Source: RBG-16-34-14 sp963727535
GTDB lineage: Bacteria; Bacteroidota; Ignavibacteria; Ignavibacteriales; Ignavibacteriaceae
Direction: 5' to 3'
Length of the DNA stretch: 64,000 nt
NCBI GenBank assembly: GCA_963727535.1
Contig: CAVSGR010000006.1
Location: forward strand, 1,116,001 to 1,180,000
Positions 27,861-36,436 of this stretch are shown one piece after another (position 1 is the first letter of the stretch; each line of letters starts with the position of its first letter). A model generated the notes under the pieces. The model did not search any database, was not told the DNA's origin, and saw only the letters and a program-made list of their open reading frames with translations. A program made the position numbers and the translations under genes.

Positions 27861-28109
27861 TATCCTGCTTGTTTTTCTTTCTTTGCTAAGAGTTCTTCTC
27901 TGGTTTCCTGGTGATCAGGATCAGGTATAATTGTTCCTTCTACCGGGCAAACAGTTAACACACTGGTGGTCATCAAAAAATCCGACACATTCTGTACATA
28001 AGTCTGCGTTTATAACATATACGCTTTCGCCTTCTGAGATTGCATCGTTTGGACATTCATCAACGCAAGCATTACAGTTAATGCAATCTTCAGTTATCAT
28101 TAGTGCCAT
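27861..28109 (-). CDS. 2[4Fe-4S] ferredoxin, frameshifted
   Basis: The first frame gives 'MALMITEDCINCNACVDECP', the first cluster motif, and 'INADLCTECVGFFDDHQC', the start of the second. It then loses register ('VNCLPGRRNNYT', stop at 27921). In the +1 frame the family ending follows exactly: 'TVCPVEGTIIPDPDHQETRE' and 'ELLAKKEKQAG', stopping at 27861. One extra base near 27954-27962 explains this. Intact, it would be an 82-residue bacterial-type ferredoxin, the likely electron carrier of the adjacent 2-oxoacid oxidoreductase. Without the shift the second cluster is lost. Confidence 0.82.
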
Positions 28110-28146
28110 TGTTTTCTCCTATTTGTTTTTTATTGTTTAGGGTTAA

Positions 28147-29619
28147 TTAAAAAATTACTGTTTCAAATTCTTTATTCGATTTTCTTTTATAGTTGATTAC
28201 GTATTCCATTCCTTTACGGAATGCTTCTTCATTTGCTTTCAGAAATTCTTTCTTTTTAACTGAATAGTTCGAAGTATAAAGGACAGCCTCTGCAGAAAGA
28301 ATTTTTGTTTGTGCTACGTAAGCCCCGACCATTACGATATTTGCAACTTTAGTATTTCCTATTTCATCTGCTATTTGAGTTGCAGGAACGTAAAGAACTT
28401 CTACATCGCTTCTTTTTACGTTTCTTCCTATAAGAGAACTGTTAACCAAGATTAATCCATCTTTTCTAACATTGTTTTCAAACTTATCGAGCGAAGGTAA
28501 GTTCATCGCAATCAAAACATCACTTTCCGTTACAAGTGGGGAGCCAATTCTTTTATTGGAAATACTCACGTGACAATTTGCAGTTCCACCGCGCATTTCA
28601 GGTCCGTAAGAAGGAAGCCATGTGGTATGATACCCCGACATCATTGCGCTCTTAGCAAGTAGCTGACCGAGGAACAAAATTCCTTGTCCGCCGAAACCTG
28701 AAACTTTTATTCTTGGATTTTGGTATTTCAGTTCGACATCGGATTTACTGAATTTTACTGCGGAACCATTCTGACTATTTTCAAAAATAATTTTTTTAAC
28801 TTCTCCAGGATCGAATTCTTTTGCAGAATTCATAGAAATGCCAGGTTCTTTTGTTTTATCCTTAAATACTCCAAGCTGAAAATTCTTGCTTAAAACTTCA
28901 TCAACCCATTTTTTAGCATCAACCGGAGTTACTCCCCAACCTGTCGGACATGGGGAAAGAATCTCAACCATTGAAAATCCTTTGTTCTCAACCTGGTTTT
29001 GTAAAGCTTTGCGAATTGCTTTGCGAGCTTTCATTACATTTTTTGTATCGCTTATTGCAACTCTTTCTATGTAAACAGGTGCTTCAAGTGTTGCGAGTAA
29101 TTCACAAATCTTAATAGGATAGCCTTCATTCTGAGCGCTTCTGCCGTAAGGTGTAGTAGTTGTTCTTTGACCGATTAAGGTTGTAGGAGCCATTTGCGAA
29201 CCAGTCATTCCATAAATTGCATTGTTAACAAAAAATACTGATAAGTTTTCGCCTCGGTTTGCAGCATGAAGTATTTCGTTTCCACCAATGCCTGCAAGAT
29301 CACCATCTCCCTGGTAACTGATAACAATAGAATTAGGAAGTGATCTTTTTACTCCTGTAGCAACTGCAGGTGCGCGTCCGTGAGGTGCCTGAACATTTCC
29401 ACAATCAAAATAGTAATATGCAAAAACTGAACAGCCAACAGGACTTATTACAACAGAAGTATTGCTTATTCCGAAATCATCCATTGCTTCTGCAATTAAC
29501 TTATGAATTACACCATGACCACAGCCGGGGCAATAGTGAGTTGTAAGTTTATTCAGACCAGATTTCCTGGTAAACTCTTTGTAAAACGATTCCGGTTTTT
29601 CTAAAATATCTTTTACCAT
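28147..29619 (-). CDS. 2-oxoacid:ferredoxin oxidoreductase, fused beta-gamma subunit
   Basis: Residues 1-290 form the thiamine-diphosphate-binding beta subunit ('THYCPGCGHGVIHKLIAEAM', 'YQGDGDLAGIGGNE'). Residues 305-490 form the gamma subunit ('VSGFGGQGILFLGQLLAKSA', 'PSYGPEMRGGTANCHVS'). These are usually separate genes. With the alpha and delta genes upstream, the enzyme would oxidise a 2-oxoacid (2-oxoglutarate or a branched-chain 2-oxoacid) plus CoA to acyl-CoA and CO2, reducing ferredoxin. KOR versus VOR cannot be settled by eye. Confidence 0.88.
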   Translation of the reverse strand: MVKDILEKPESFYKEFTRKSGLNKLTTHYCPGCGHGVIHKLIAEAMDDFGISNTSVVISPVGCSVFAYYYFDCGNVQAPHGRAPAVATGVKRSLPNSIVISYQGDGDLAGIGGNEILHAANRGENLSVFFVNNAIYGMTGSQMAPTTLIGQRTTTTPYGRSAQNEGYPIKICELLATLEAPVYIERVAISDTKNVMKARKAIRKALQNQVENKGFSMVEILSPCPTGWGVTPVDAKKWVDEVLSKNFQLGVFKDKTKEPGISMNSAKEFDPGEVKKIIFENSQNGSAVKFSKSDVELKYQNPRIKVSGFGGQGILFLGQLLAKSAMMSGYHTTWLPSYGPEMRGGTANCHVSISNKRIGSPLVTESDVLIAMNLPSLDKFENNVRKDGLILVNSSLIGRNVKRSDVEVLYVPATQIADEIGNTKVANIVMVGAYVAQTKILSAEAVLYTSNYSVKKKEFLKANEEAFRKGMEYVINYKRKSNKEFETVIF

Positions 29620-29629
29620 TTTCTTTGCA

Positions 29630-30733
29630 TTAAACTTTCATAAAAGATTCGCTTAAATTTTCTGTGTACTCGCCGTGTTTTTGTAACGATGTTGCGAGTA
29701 TTCTTACTTTATTTAAAATTTCCTGCGTTCCCGGTACTATGCCGCCCATCCTGCCATAAAATTTAACGGGGCATTTTCCATTCAACGCAAGTCTTACATC
29801 GTCAATCATTTGTCCATTACTCATTTCACAGACAAAAAATACTTTTGCTTTTTTAGCGAGTTTATTAATTTCATTCTTAGGGAAAGGGAATAGGCTTATA
29901 GGTCTTAACAAACCTGCTTTTATTCCTTCTGCTCTTGCTTCTTCTACAACAGATTGAAGAATCCTTGAAACAATTCCGTAACCGATTAAAATTATTTCTG
30001 CATCTTCAGTTTGTATCTCTTCAACCCTTGTTTCGGTTTCCTGGATTTTTCTGTATTTAACCTGGAGCTTTATATTATGATCTTCGAGATCATTCTCATC
30101 GAGATAAATAGAAGTTATAAGATTGTCTTTTGTTTCCTTAGTGCCATCAACTTTCCAATTCTTTGAAGGAATATTTTTGACCGGTTCAGGCAATTCAACA
30201 GGCTCCATCATTTGTCCGATAAATCCATCCGCAAGTACAACAACAGGAGTACGGTATTTGTCTGCAAGTTCAAAGGCTAACATTGTAAGGTCGCACATTT
30301 CCTGAACACAATTAGGAGCGAGAACAATTAGCTTATAGTTTCCATGTCCTCCACCTTTAACAATCTGGTTATAGTCACTTTGTTCCGGGGCGATATTTCC
30401 GAGTCCCGGACCGGCTCTCATAATATCAACAATTACAATTGGTAATTCCGAACCTGCCGAATAAGAAATACCTTCCTGCTTTAAACTTATACCGGGTCCT
30501 GATGAAGCTGTCATAACTCTTTGCCCGGATGATGCAGCTCCGTAAGTCATGTTTATTGCACCAACTTCACTCTCTGCCTGCAGGAATGTTCCTCCAACTA
30601 AAGGGAAAAATTTTGCAGCAGCTTCTGCAATTTCACTGGCAGGAGTAATTGGATAACCGTAATACGCTCTGCAGCCTGCGAGAATTGCTCCTCTTATAAC
30701 TGCTTCATTTCCTTTTATAAATAACATTGACAT
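29630..30733 (-). CDS. 2-oxoacid:ferredoxin oxidoreductase, alpha subunit
   Basis: This 367-residue protein starts with the pyrimidine-binding domain motif 'GNEAVIRGAILAGCRAYYGY' then 'PITPASEIAEAAA'. It continues with 'TASSGPGISLKQEGISYSAG' and the C-terminal domain II ('ILIGYGIVSRILQSVVEEAR'). This is the VorB/KorA type without an N-terminal gamma fusion, consistent with gamma being fused to beta in the next gene. Eleven bases separate it from that gene. Confidence 0.9.
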   Translation of the reverse strand: MSMLFIKGNEAVIRGAILAGCRAYYGYPITPASEIAEAAAKFFPLVGGTFLQAESEVGAINMTYGAASSGQRVMTASSGPGISLKQEGISYSAGSELPIVIVDIMRAGPGLGNIAPEQSDYNQIVKGGGHGNYKLIVLAPNCVQEMCDLTMLAFELADKYRTPVVVLADGFIGQMMEPVELPEPVKNIPSKNWKVDGTKETKDNLITSIYLDENDLEDHNIKLQVKYRKIQETETRVEEIQTEDAEIILIGYGIVSRILQSVVEEARAEGIKAGLLRPISLFPFPKNEINKLAKKAKVFFVCEMSNGQMIDDVRLALNGKCPVKFYGRMGGIVPGTQEILNKVRILATSLQKHGEYTENLSESFMKV

Positions 30734-30747
30734 AAAATTTTCTGATG

Positions 30748-31026
30748 TTAAGCTACATTGATTTTTTTGTAAACTTTTATTGCCGCGGGTTCAGGACAAA
30801 CATAGAAACAAACACCGCAGCCGGTACAGCCTTCACCAATATATTCAACGGAATGATATCCCTGTTTATTCAACTTCTGCGATACTTTCAAAACGTCAGG
30901 TGTACAAGCTTCGATACAGAGAAGACATTCTTTGCAAAGCTCCCCATCAATTTCTACACTTGCAGAACGTTTCTTTTTTTTCTGTTCAGGACCATCATCT
31001 ACAAATTCTAAGTTCATTCCGTTCAT
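30748..31026 (-). CDS. 2-oxoacid:ferredoxin oxidoreductase, delta (ferredoxin) subunit
   Basis: This 92-residue protein has a Lys-rich N-terminus and two [4Fe-4S] motifs, 'CKECLLCIEACTPDVL' and 'CTGCGVCFYVCPEPAAI'. It is the electron-transfer subunit of the complex whose alpha and fused beta-gamma genes follow 14 bases downstream. Its ATG overlaps the stop of a 40-codon upstream frame (ATGA). Confidence 0.88.
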   Translation of the reverse strand: MNGMNLEFVDDGPEQKKKKRSASVEIDGELCKECLLCIEACTPDVLKVSQKLNKQGYHSVEYIGEGCTGCGVCFYVCPEPAAIKVYKKINVA

Positions 31027-31145
31027 TTTGAAATTTTTCGTTTTATTTCTCTTATAAGTTTTACTAAGACTTTACCTGTATTTTCCTTGAAGTCCATATC
31101 ATTTATACAATCTTTATTCCAACAATATCTTTTTTCTTTAGTCAT
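31023..31145 (-). CDS. Small ORF overlapping the delta-subunit start
   Basis: A 40-codon frame starts at an ATG preceded by AAGG. It encodes a basic peptide beginning 'MTKEKRYCWNKDCINDMDF' and ends in 'REIKRKISK'. Its TGA overlaps the delta-subunit ATG by four bases, the usual sign of translational coupling. I do not recognise it. It could be a real small protein, a leader peptide, or chance. Confidence 0.35.
   Translation of the reverse strand: MTKEKRYCWNKDCINDMDFKENTGKVLVKLIREIKRKISK
31106..31121 (-). promoter_or_regulatory. Sigma-54-like element upstream of the KOR operon
   Basis: On the minus strand TGGAAT-AAAGA-TTGTA keeps the -24 GG and -12 TTG spacing of sigma-54 promoters (consensus TGGCAC-N5-TTGC) but has T for the last C. 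A start near 31096 would give a 70-base leader to the delta-subunit gene. It lies inside the small ORF, so coding constraint could explain it. Confidence 0.3.
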
Positions 31146-31278
31146 TGAAATTGCCTTAATCAGCCGAAAAGAGGGAAGAGGCTTTCTTGATTTCGATAAA
31201 TAAATTATTTCATTATCGTTTTTGAGAAATGAAGAAATGATACCTGCCGAAATCGTTTATATCCCAATGAATATTGCG

Positions 31279-31294
31279 TGGTATATAAATTGTC
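31279..31294 (+). promoter_or_regulatory. Sigma-54-like element upstream of a small membrane protein
   Basis: TGGTAT-ATAAA-TTGTC has -24/-12 spacing and ends 48 bases before the small ORF at 31343. It differs from consensus at the C positions. It closely resembles the elements near 31106, 39904 and 51520. Confidence 0.3.
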
Positions 31295-31342
31295 TCACTG
31301 TGTAGAGATATTCAACAAAGAAACTTGTTAGGAGAAAATATT

Positions 31343-31468
31343 ATGACACTACACCAGCTAAAAGAAAAGTTTCTGGACTATAATATGGTCTGGTTCCTGG
31401 TATTTGTAGTCTTTGGTTGGCTAATTCTTTATTTGCTATATATGTTATTTACTGTAATAGTTCTCTAA
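31343..31468 (+). CDS. Small single-pass membrane protein (41 residues)
   Basis: The frame starts 'MTLHQLKEKFLDYNMVWFLV' and continues with one long hydrophobic helix ending 'LLYMLFTVIVL'. It has a good ribosome site (TTAGGAG, eight bases ahead) and its own promoter-like element. It lies alone on the plus strand between the KOR operon and the hydrogenase-1 operon. It is unrecognised; a small membrane anchor or modulator is possible. Confidence 0.6.
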   Translation: MTLHQLKEKFLDYNMVWFLVFVVFGWLILYLLYMLFTVIVL

Positions 31469-31514
31469 GTCAGAATATTATTTAGCATAGAATCCTCTTA
31501 TTATTTTCCTGCTT

Positions 31515-31937
31515 TTAAGCGGGCACTTCTATTTGCGACTTCTTATAATAGTTCTCTATTTTCCCTATAAGGTCATCGACACTAACAGGTTTATTTATAA
31601 CTTCATCACATTTTATCCATTCTTTTTCTTCAGATGTTGAAGAGCTGAATTTAAAGCCCGTCGTATATGTTGCTGAAGTAAGAAGAAACACCGGGATATT
31701 TTTTCCCCACTCATCTTTTTTTATTCTGTGACAGAGAACGAAACCTTTATCGTATTCTTCCATTATTAATCCTACCACTGCAGCGTCGGGTTTTTCTGAC
31801 TGGAATAACTTCCAACCTTCTTCGATATCTTCAGCAGTAGAAACATTATAGTCTCTGGATTCGAATAATAATTTACATTCCTCAAGAAGATCAAGATCCG
31901 GATCAACAAATAATATTTTTTTCTTTACGTCTGTCAT
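31515..31937 (-). CDS. Receiver-domain protein lacking the phosphorylation Asp
   Basis: This 140-residue stand-alone receiver fold keeps the acidic pocket ('KILFVDPDLDLLEE'), the Ser/Thr switch ('VFLLTSATYTTG') and the Lys ('EVINKPVS'). The phospho-acceptor strand reads 'PDAAVVGLIMEEYDKGF', with Gly where the Asp should be. Its paralog in hydrogenase operon 2 has 'PDLIILDVMMDEQDDGF'. It is the last gene of operon 1, 24 bases after hydA, so it probably acts as an unphosphorylated or binding-type regulator. Confidence 0.8.
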   Translation of the reverse strand: MTDVKKKILFVDPDLDLLEECKLLFESRDYNVSTAEDIEEGWKLFQSEKPDAAVVGLIMEEYDKGFVLCHRIKKDEWGKNIPVFLLTSATYTTGFKFSSSTSEEKEWIKCDEVINKPVSVDDLIGKIENYYKKSQIEVPA

Positions 31938-31960
31938 TTTTTTACTTTTTCTCTTTCAGT

Positions 31961-33697
31961 TTAATCCGCAATTATTTTTACACTCTTTTTCTTATTAAAA
32001 TATTTTGTGTGAAGCACATCGTGAGAAATATGAGAACCCGGTTCAATTAAAAATTCTTTATAAAGAGTTTTAACTGATTCGTTCTCATAAGATTTTCTCT
32101 TCTGATTATTTAAATCTATACTGTACAAAGCTTCTTTTCTTTTTAAGATTTTTTCACGTTTTCTGTGGATAGGCTGTCCGCCTCCGTTAATGCAGCCGCC
32201 CGGGCAACTCATCACTTCTATAAAATGATATTTTGATTTGCCGTTTTTAACATCATTTATTATTTCTTTTACATTACCGATGCCGTTAACAACAGCAACA
32301 TTAATTTTTATATCATTAATCATTACTTCGGCTTCTTTTACTCCTTCAGAACCACGTATTGATTCAAAGCTAAGTGAATTTAATTCTTCGCCGGTTATTT
32401 CGTTGTAAGCAGTTCTTAAAGCAGCTTCCATTACTCCACCGCTTGTACCGAATATTGCAGCAGCACCAGTAGATTCTCCAAGCTGATTATCAAACTGACT
32501 TTCGGGAAGTTCATCAAAATCAATTCCGGCGAGTTTAAATAATCTTACAAGCTCTCTTGTTGTTAAAACAGCATCAACATCCGGCAAACTGTTTTCAGAT
32601 AGTTCGAGTCTTGTCGATTCATACTTCTTTACAGTACAAGGCATGATTGAAACAACAAAAATATCTTTTGGATCAACTCCCATTTTTTTTGCGTAATAAG
32701 TTTTTATTATACTGCCTTCCATTTCATGAGGAGATTTGCACGTAGAAATATTATCAATCAATTCAGGAGTTCTTTGTTCTACATACTTAATCCACGCAGG
32801 GCAACAGCTCGTAAACATTGGAAGTTTTCCGCCGTTGTTTAATCTCTCGATAAATTCATGAGCTTCTTCCATAATTGTTAAATCTGCTGCAAAGTTTGTA
32901 TCGAAAACTTTCCAGAAACCGAGACGTTTTAGCCCGGTTACGATTTTTCCTGTTACATCGATTCCCGGCTGCATATTATATTCTTCACCAATAGTTACAC
33001 GAACTGCGGGTGCGATTTGTACAACCGTATATTTGTTTTTGTTGTTAAGAGCACTGGTAACTTCTTTAAGAGAACTTTTCTCTCTTAATGCAGCAGTCGG
33101 ACATTCAATAACACACTGCCCGCAAAGAATACAATCGTTTATTCCGAGTCCCTGGTTAAAAGGTGTTGTTACAATACTTGAAAATCCTCTGCGCGTAAGA
33201 TCTATAGCACCTATTTTTTGAATATCGTGACATATTCTTACACACCTTCCACATAAAACACACTTTGCCGGATCTCTTTCTATTGCCGGACTTGAAATAT
33301 CGATAGCGTGAGATTTTTTTTCTCCTGTATATCTATGTTCTCTTACTCCGTATATTTCTGCAAATTCCTGAAGTTCACATGTTTTGTTTCTTACACAAAC
33401 CAGACAATCCTGAGGATGATTTTCGACAAGAAGTTCAATAATAGTTTTTCTTGCTCTTCTTACTCTTTGAGAGTTTGTTTCTACAGTCATTCCATCAAAA
33501 ACCGGGAAAGCACATGAAGGGACAAGATTTCTCTGTCCTTCAACTTCCACAGAACATATTCTGCATGAACCCAAAGGGGTCAAACCTTTCAGATGACAAA
33601 GTGTAGGTATATTTATTCCAACTGATTTTGCAGCATCGAGAATTGTCATTCCTTGTTCTGCATTTATTTTAATATTATTTATTGTAAGCTGAATCAT
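31961..33697 (-). CDS. [FeFe] hydrogenase catalytic subunit, HndD/HydA type (copy 1)
   Basis: This 578-residue enzyme has an N-terminal [2Fe-2S] domain ('GSCRICSVEVEG'), a His-ligated cluster motif ('HPQDCLVCVRNKTC'), two [4Fe-4S] motifs ('CVLCGRCVRICHD', 'CILCGQCVIECPT') and a complete H-cluster domain. The latter holds L1 'FTSCCPAWIKYVE', L2 'SIMPCTVKKYE' and L3 'EVMSCPGGCINGGGQP'. With the HndA- and HndC-like genes upstream it forms a trimeric bifurcating-type enzyme coupling H2 to ferredoxin and NAD(P)H. The ATG at 33697 is chosen because the ferredoxin fold starts there; 33766 adds an unlikely extension. Confidence 0.92.
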   Translation of the reverse strand: MIQLTINNIKINAEQGMTILDAAKSVGINIPTLCHLKGLTPLGSCRICSVEVEGQRNLVPSCAFPVFDGMTVETNSQRVRRARKTIIELLVENHPQDCLVCVRNKTCELQEFAEIYGVREHRYTGEKKSHAIDISSPAIERDPAKCVLCGRCVRICHDIQKIGAIDLTRRGFSSIVTTPFNQGLGINDCILCGQCVIECPTAALREKSSLKEVTSALNNKNKYTVVQIAPAVRVTIGEEYNMQPGIDVTGKIVTGLKRLGFWKVFDTNFAADLTIMEEAHEFIERLNNGGKLPMFTSCCPAWIKYVEQRTPELIDNISTCKSPHEMEGSIIKTYYAKKMGVDPKDIFVVSIMPCTVKKYESTRLELSENSLPDVDAVLTTRELVRLFKLAGIDFDELPESQFDNQLGESTGAAAIFGTSGGVMEAALRTAYNEITGEELNSLSFESIRGSEGVKEAEVMINDIKINVAVVNGIGNVKEIINDVKNGKSKYHFIEVMSCPGGCINGGGQPIHRKREKILKRKEALYSIDLNNQKRKSYENESVKTLYKEFLIEPGSHISHDVLHTKYFNKKKSVKIIAD

Positions 33698-33714
33698 TTT
33701 CTTATCGTTTAGTC

Positions 33715-35700
33715 TTAGTTTATATTTACTGCATTGAAACGGCATGCATCGAAACACATTCCGCACTTAATGCACTTTTCTTCTAATATGTAATGAGCGT
33801 GACCCTTTTCTCCGGCAATACCTTCGACAGGGCATTTTCTTAAGCAAACTCCGCAACCTGTACAGAGAGAATTATCGATTGTATAGTGAAGCAATTCTTT
33901 ACAGACTCCTGCTTCACAACGTCTTTCAAATAAATGTTCTTCATATTCTTCTTTGAAATATCTTAACCCGGAAAGCACAGGGTTTGGTGCCGACTGACCG
34001 AGTCCGCAAAGGGAAGTATCTTTTATAACTTCGGCTAATCTTCTTAAATGAATAACGCCTTTAAATCTTTGTAGCTGATCCGTTTTCTTTTTTGTGTTCT
34101 TATAGCTTTCAGGAATTCGCTCAATAATTTCGAGCATTCTTTTAGTTCCTTCTCTGCAAGGGACACATTTTCCGCAAGACTCGCTCTGTATAAAAGTTAA
34201 AAAGTATTTTGCAATATCAACCATACAGGTATCTTCATCCATCACTACAAAACCACCGGATCCCATCATCGCGCCGACTTCTTTCAGTGATTCATAATCA
34301 ACCGGAGTTGTGATAACACTTTCAGGCAAGCATCCACCGGAAGGTCCGCCAATTTGAATGGCTTTAAATTTCTTTTTGTAAGGAACACCACCGCCAATAA
34401 GAAAAACAACATCTTTTAAAGTGGTTCCCATTGGAACTTCTACTAAACCGGTGTTATTTATTTTTCCGCTCAATGCAAATACTTTTGTGCCTTTGCTATT
34501 TTTCGTTCCGATTGACGAAAACCATCCGGCTCCTTTTAATACTATAGAAGAAACATTTGCAAAAGTTTCAACATTATTTATTACAGTAGGTTTACCGAAT
34601 AATCCTGATATAACAGGAAATGGAGGTCGTGGTCGCGGCATCCCTCTCTTACCTTCAATTGATGCGATAAGTGCTGTCTCTTCACCGCACACAAAAGCAC
34701 CTGCGCCTTTTTTAACGACGAGATCAAAACAGAAATCGCTGTTTAGAATATTATTACCGAGCAAACCATATTTCTTGCATTGCTCAATCGAATTTTCTAA
34801 TCTTTTAATTGCAAGAGGATATTCGGCACGGCAATAAATGTATCCCTTATCTGCTCCTATAGCATAAGCACCTATTATCATTCCTTCAATAACTCTGAAA
34901 GGATCACTTTCGAGAACTGAACGATCCATAAACGCACCCGGGTCTCCTTCATCGGCATTACAGATAATGTATTTTTGAGGACTTTTTTGTCTGAATGCCA
35001 AATCCCATTTTTTACCCGTTGGAAATCCCGCTCCGCCTCTTCCTCTTAATCCACTTTCTATAATTTCTTTTATTAATTCTTCGGGTTTCATTAATCTTAA
35101 AACTTTATCTAAAGACTTAAACCCTCCCTTTGCTAAGTAACAATCAATGGAGTCGGGATTAATGATTCCACAATTTTCCAGTACAACTTTAAATTGATGT
35201 TTGAAAAAAGAATGATCTTTTAAAGCGGGCAAATCTTCCTTAGCTTCACCAAAGGTGCCAAGTAGATTTTCCTGAAAGATTTTTTTATCTACTAAAGTAG
35301 TTTTAATAAATTGCGGAACTATTTTAGGTGTTATTTCGCAGTAGGAAATTCTATCCTGTCCCGGAAGTTTAATATCAACAATTACTTCTTTAGCACAATA
35401 TCCAATGCATCCTGTCGGAACTATTATAGCTTCTATATTTAATTTTAATAATTCAGCTTTTATAGCTTCTTCAACTTTTGGAGCCCCTGCAGCAAGTCCG
35501 CAAGTTCCCATCCCGATAAAAATCACCGGCACATCGTTTTCTTCGTACCTTAGTTTTTTATTAAGTGATTTTCTTTTTCTTTCACATTCTTCACTATGAT
35601 GACAAAGCGGTCCTTCGGTACAACACTGTACAAACATTTCGCATGGTCTCTCGCTGCTATGCCAGCATTCATCGCAACATTTTTCAAAGAATGAATTCAT
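33715..35700 (-). CDS. [FeFe] hydrogenase NuoF-like subunit, HndC/HydB type (copy 1)
   Basis: This 661-residue subunit carries the NADH/FMN site. Its order is: an unusual Cys-rich N-terminus (about nine Cys in the first 40 residues), a thioredoxin-like [2Fe-2S]-type domain ('GMGTCGLAAGAP', 'PTGCIGYCAKE'), the NuoF core ('GRGGAGFPTGKKWDLA', 'NADEGDPGAFMDRSVLE'), the N3 cluster motif ('SCGKCVPCREGTKR ... CGLGQ'), and two C-terminal [4Fe-4S] motifs ('CTGCGVCLRKCPVEGI', 'CIKCGMCFDACRF'). Its start overlaps the hndA stop by four bases. Confidence 0.92.
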   Translation of the reverse strand: MNSFFEKCCDECWHSSERPCEMFVQCCTEGPLCHHSEECERKRKSLNKKLRYEENDVPVIFIGMGTCGLAAGAPKVEEAIKAELLKLNIEAIIVPTGCIGYCAKEVIVDIKLPGQDRISYCEITPKIVPQFIKTTLVDKKIFQENLLGTFGEAKEDLPALKDHSFFKHQFKVVLENCGIINPDSIDCYLAKGGFKSLDKVLRLMKPEELIKEIIESGLRGRGGAGFPTGKKWDLAFRQKSPQKYIICNADEGDPGAFMDRSVLESDPFRVIEGMIIGAYAIGADKGYIYCRAEYPLAIKRLENSIEQCKKYGLLGNNILNSDFCFDLVVKKGAGAFVCGEETALIASIEGKRGMPRPRPPFPVISGLFGKPTVINNVETFANVSSIVLKGAGWFSSIGTKNSKGTKVFALSGKINNTGLVEVPMGTTLKDVVFLIGGGVPYKKKFKAIQIGGPSGGCLPESVITTPVDYESLKEVGAMMGSGGFVVMDEDTCMVDIAKYFLTFIQSESCGKCVPCREGTKRMLEIIERIPESYKNTKKKTDQLQRFKGVIHLRRLAEVIKDTSLCGLGQSAPNPVLSGLRYFKEEYEEHLFERRCEAGVCKELLHYTIDNSLCTGCGVCLRKCPVEGIAGEKGHAHYILEEKCIKCGMCFDACRFNAVNIN

Positions 35701-36206
35701 TTTGTCAACGCTTCTCCTACTAAAGGTGGAAGAAGTTCCCCTTTAGATTTAATATCTTTTTTCCCGCTGTAAGATCTTAATATTTTCGGAACATCTTTCA
35801 CTGCTATTCGTCCGTGGTAATCCTGGTTAATTGTTATAACCGGTGCAATGCTGCAGGCTCCTATACAATTAACTACTTCAATTGTGAATTTTTTATCTCT
35901 TGTAGTTTCACCTGCTTTTGCTTTAAGAGTTGTTTCTATATTGAAAAGTATATTTGCACTATTCTTAACATGACACGCAGTTCCTCTGCAGACTTTAATT
36001 ATGTTTTCACCAGGTGCATTCAGCTTAAATTGATTATAAAAAGTCGCAACTCCATATACTCTGCTTAAAGCGATATCCAAAAAATCAGAAATCTCTCTAA
36101 GAGCATCTTCAGGTAGATAGTTATGTTTATCCTGAACTTCCTGAAGTAAAGGAATTAAGCTGCTTTTATCTCCTTGTTTATATTTCGAAAATATTTTGTC
36201 GTACAT
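35697..36206 (-). CDS. [FeFe] hydrogenase NuoE-like subunit, HndA/HydC type (copy 1)
   Basis: This 169-residue thioredoxin-fold protein binds one [2Fe-2S] cluster through 'CRGTACHV' and 'CIGACSIAPV'. It starts 'YDKIFSKYKQGDKSSLIPLL' and has 'LPEDALREISDFLDI', as in NuoE. It is the first gene of hydrogenase operon 1; the ATG at 36206 has GAGG upstream. A perfect TGGCAC lies on the minus strand at 36255, but the matching -12 element is poor (ATGA). Confidence 0.9.
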   Translation of the reverse strand: MYDKIFSKYKQGDKSSLIPLLQEVQDKHNYLPEDALREISDFLDIALSRVYGVATFYNQFKLNAPGENIIKVCRGTACHVKNSANILFNIETTLKAKAGETTRDKKFTIEVVNCIGACSIAPVITINQDYHGRIAVKDVPKILRSYSGKKDIKSKGELLPPLVGEALTK

Positions 36207-36436
36207 TAAGAACCTCAAAAAAGATTGAATAATATGTTATTCATAACGAGTGCCATTAAATGAAGAAGAAAAGATGATGTTGTTGTAAAATTTCGATGGG
36301 TAAATTTTGAAAACTAGTTTTTTTTCTCTCTTTTGATAAAAATGATTTCTAAATACAAAAACTATTTTGCAAATACATAATCTTGTTAATTAGCAAGTCA
36401 TTATGTTTGATTTTGCCTAATATGGTTCGGTTTTTA

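Noticed and set aside
34421..34837. 138-codon plus-strand frame opposite hndC-1
   Set aside because: It lies wholly antisense to the conserved NuoF core and reads as low-complexity shadow sequence.
36239..36255. Sigma-54 promoter for hydrogenase operon 1 (TGGCAC perfect)
   Set aside because: The -12 box reads ATGA instead of TTGC, so it is noted but not called.
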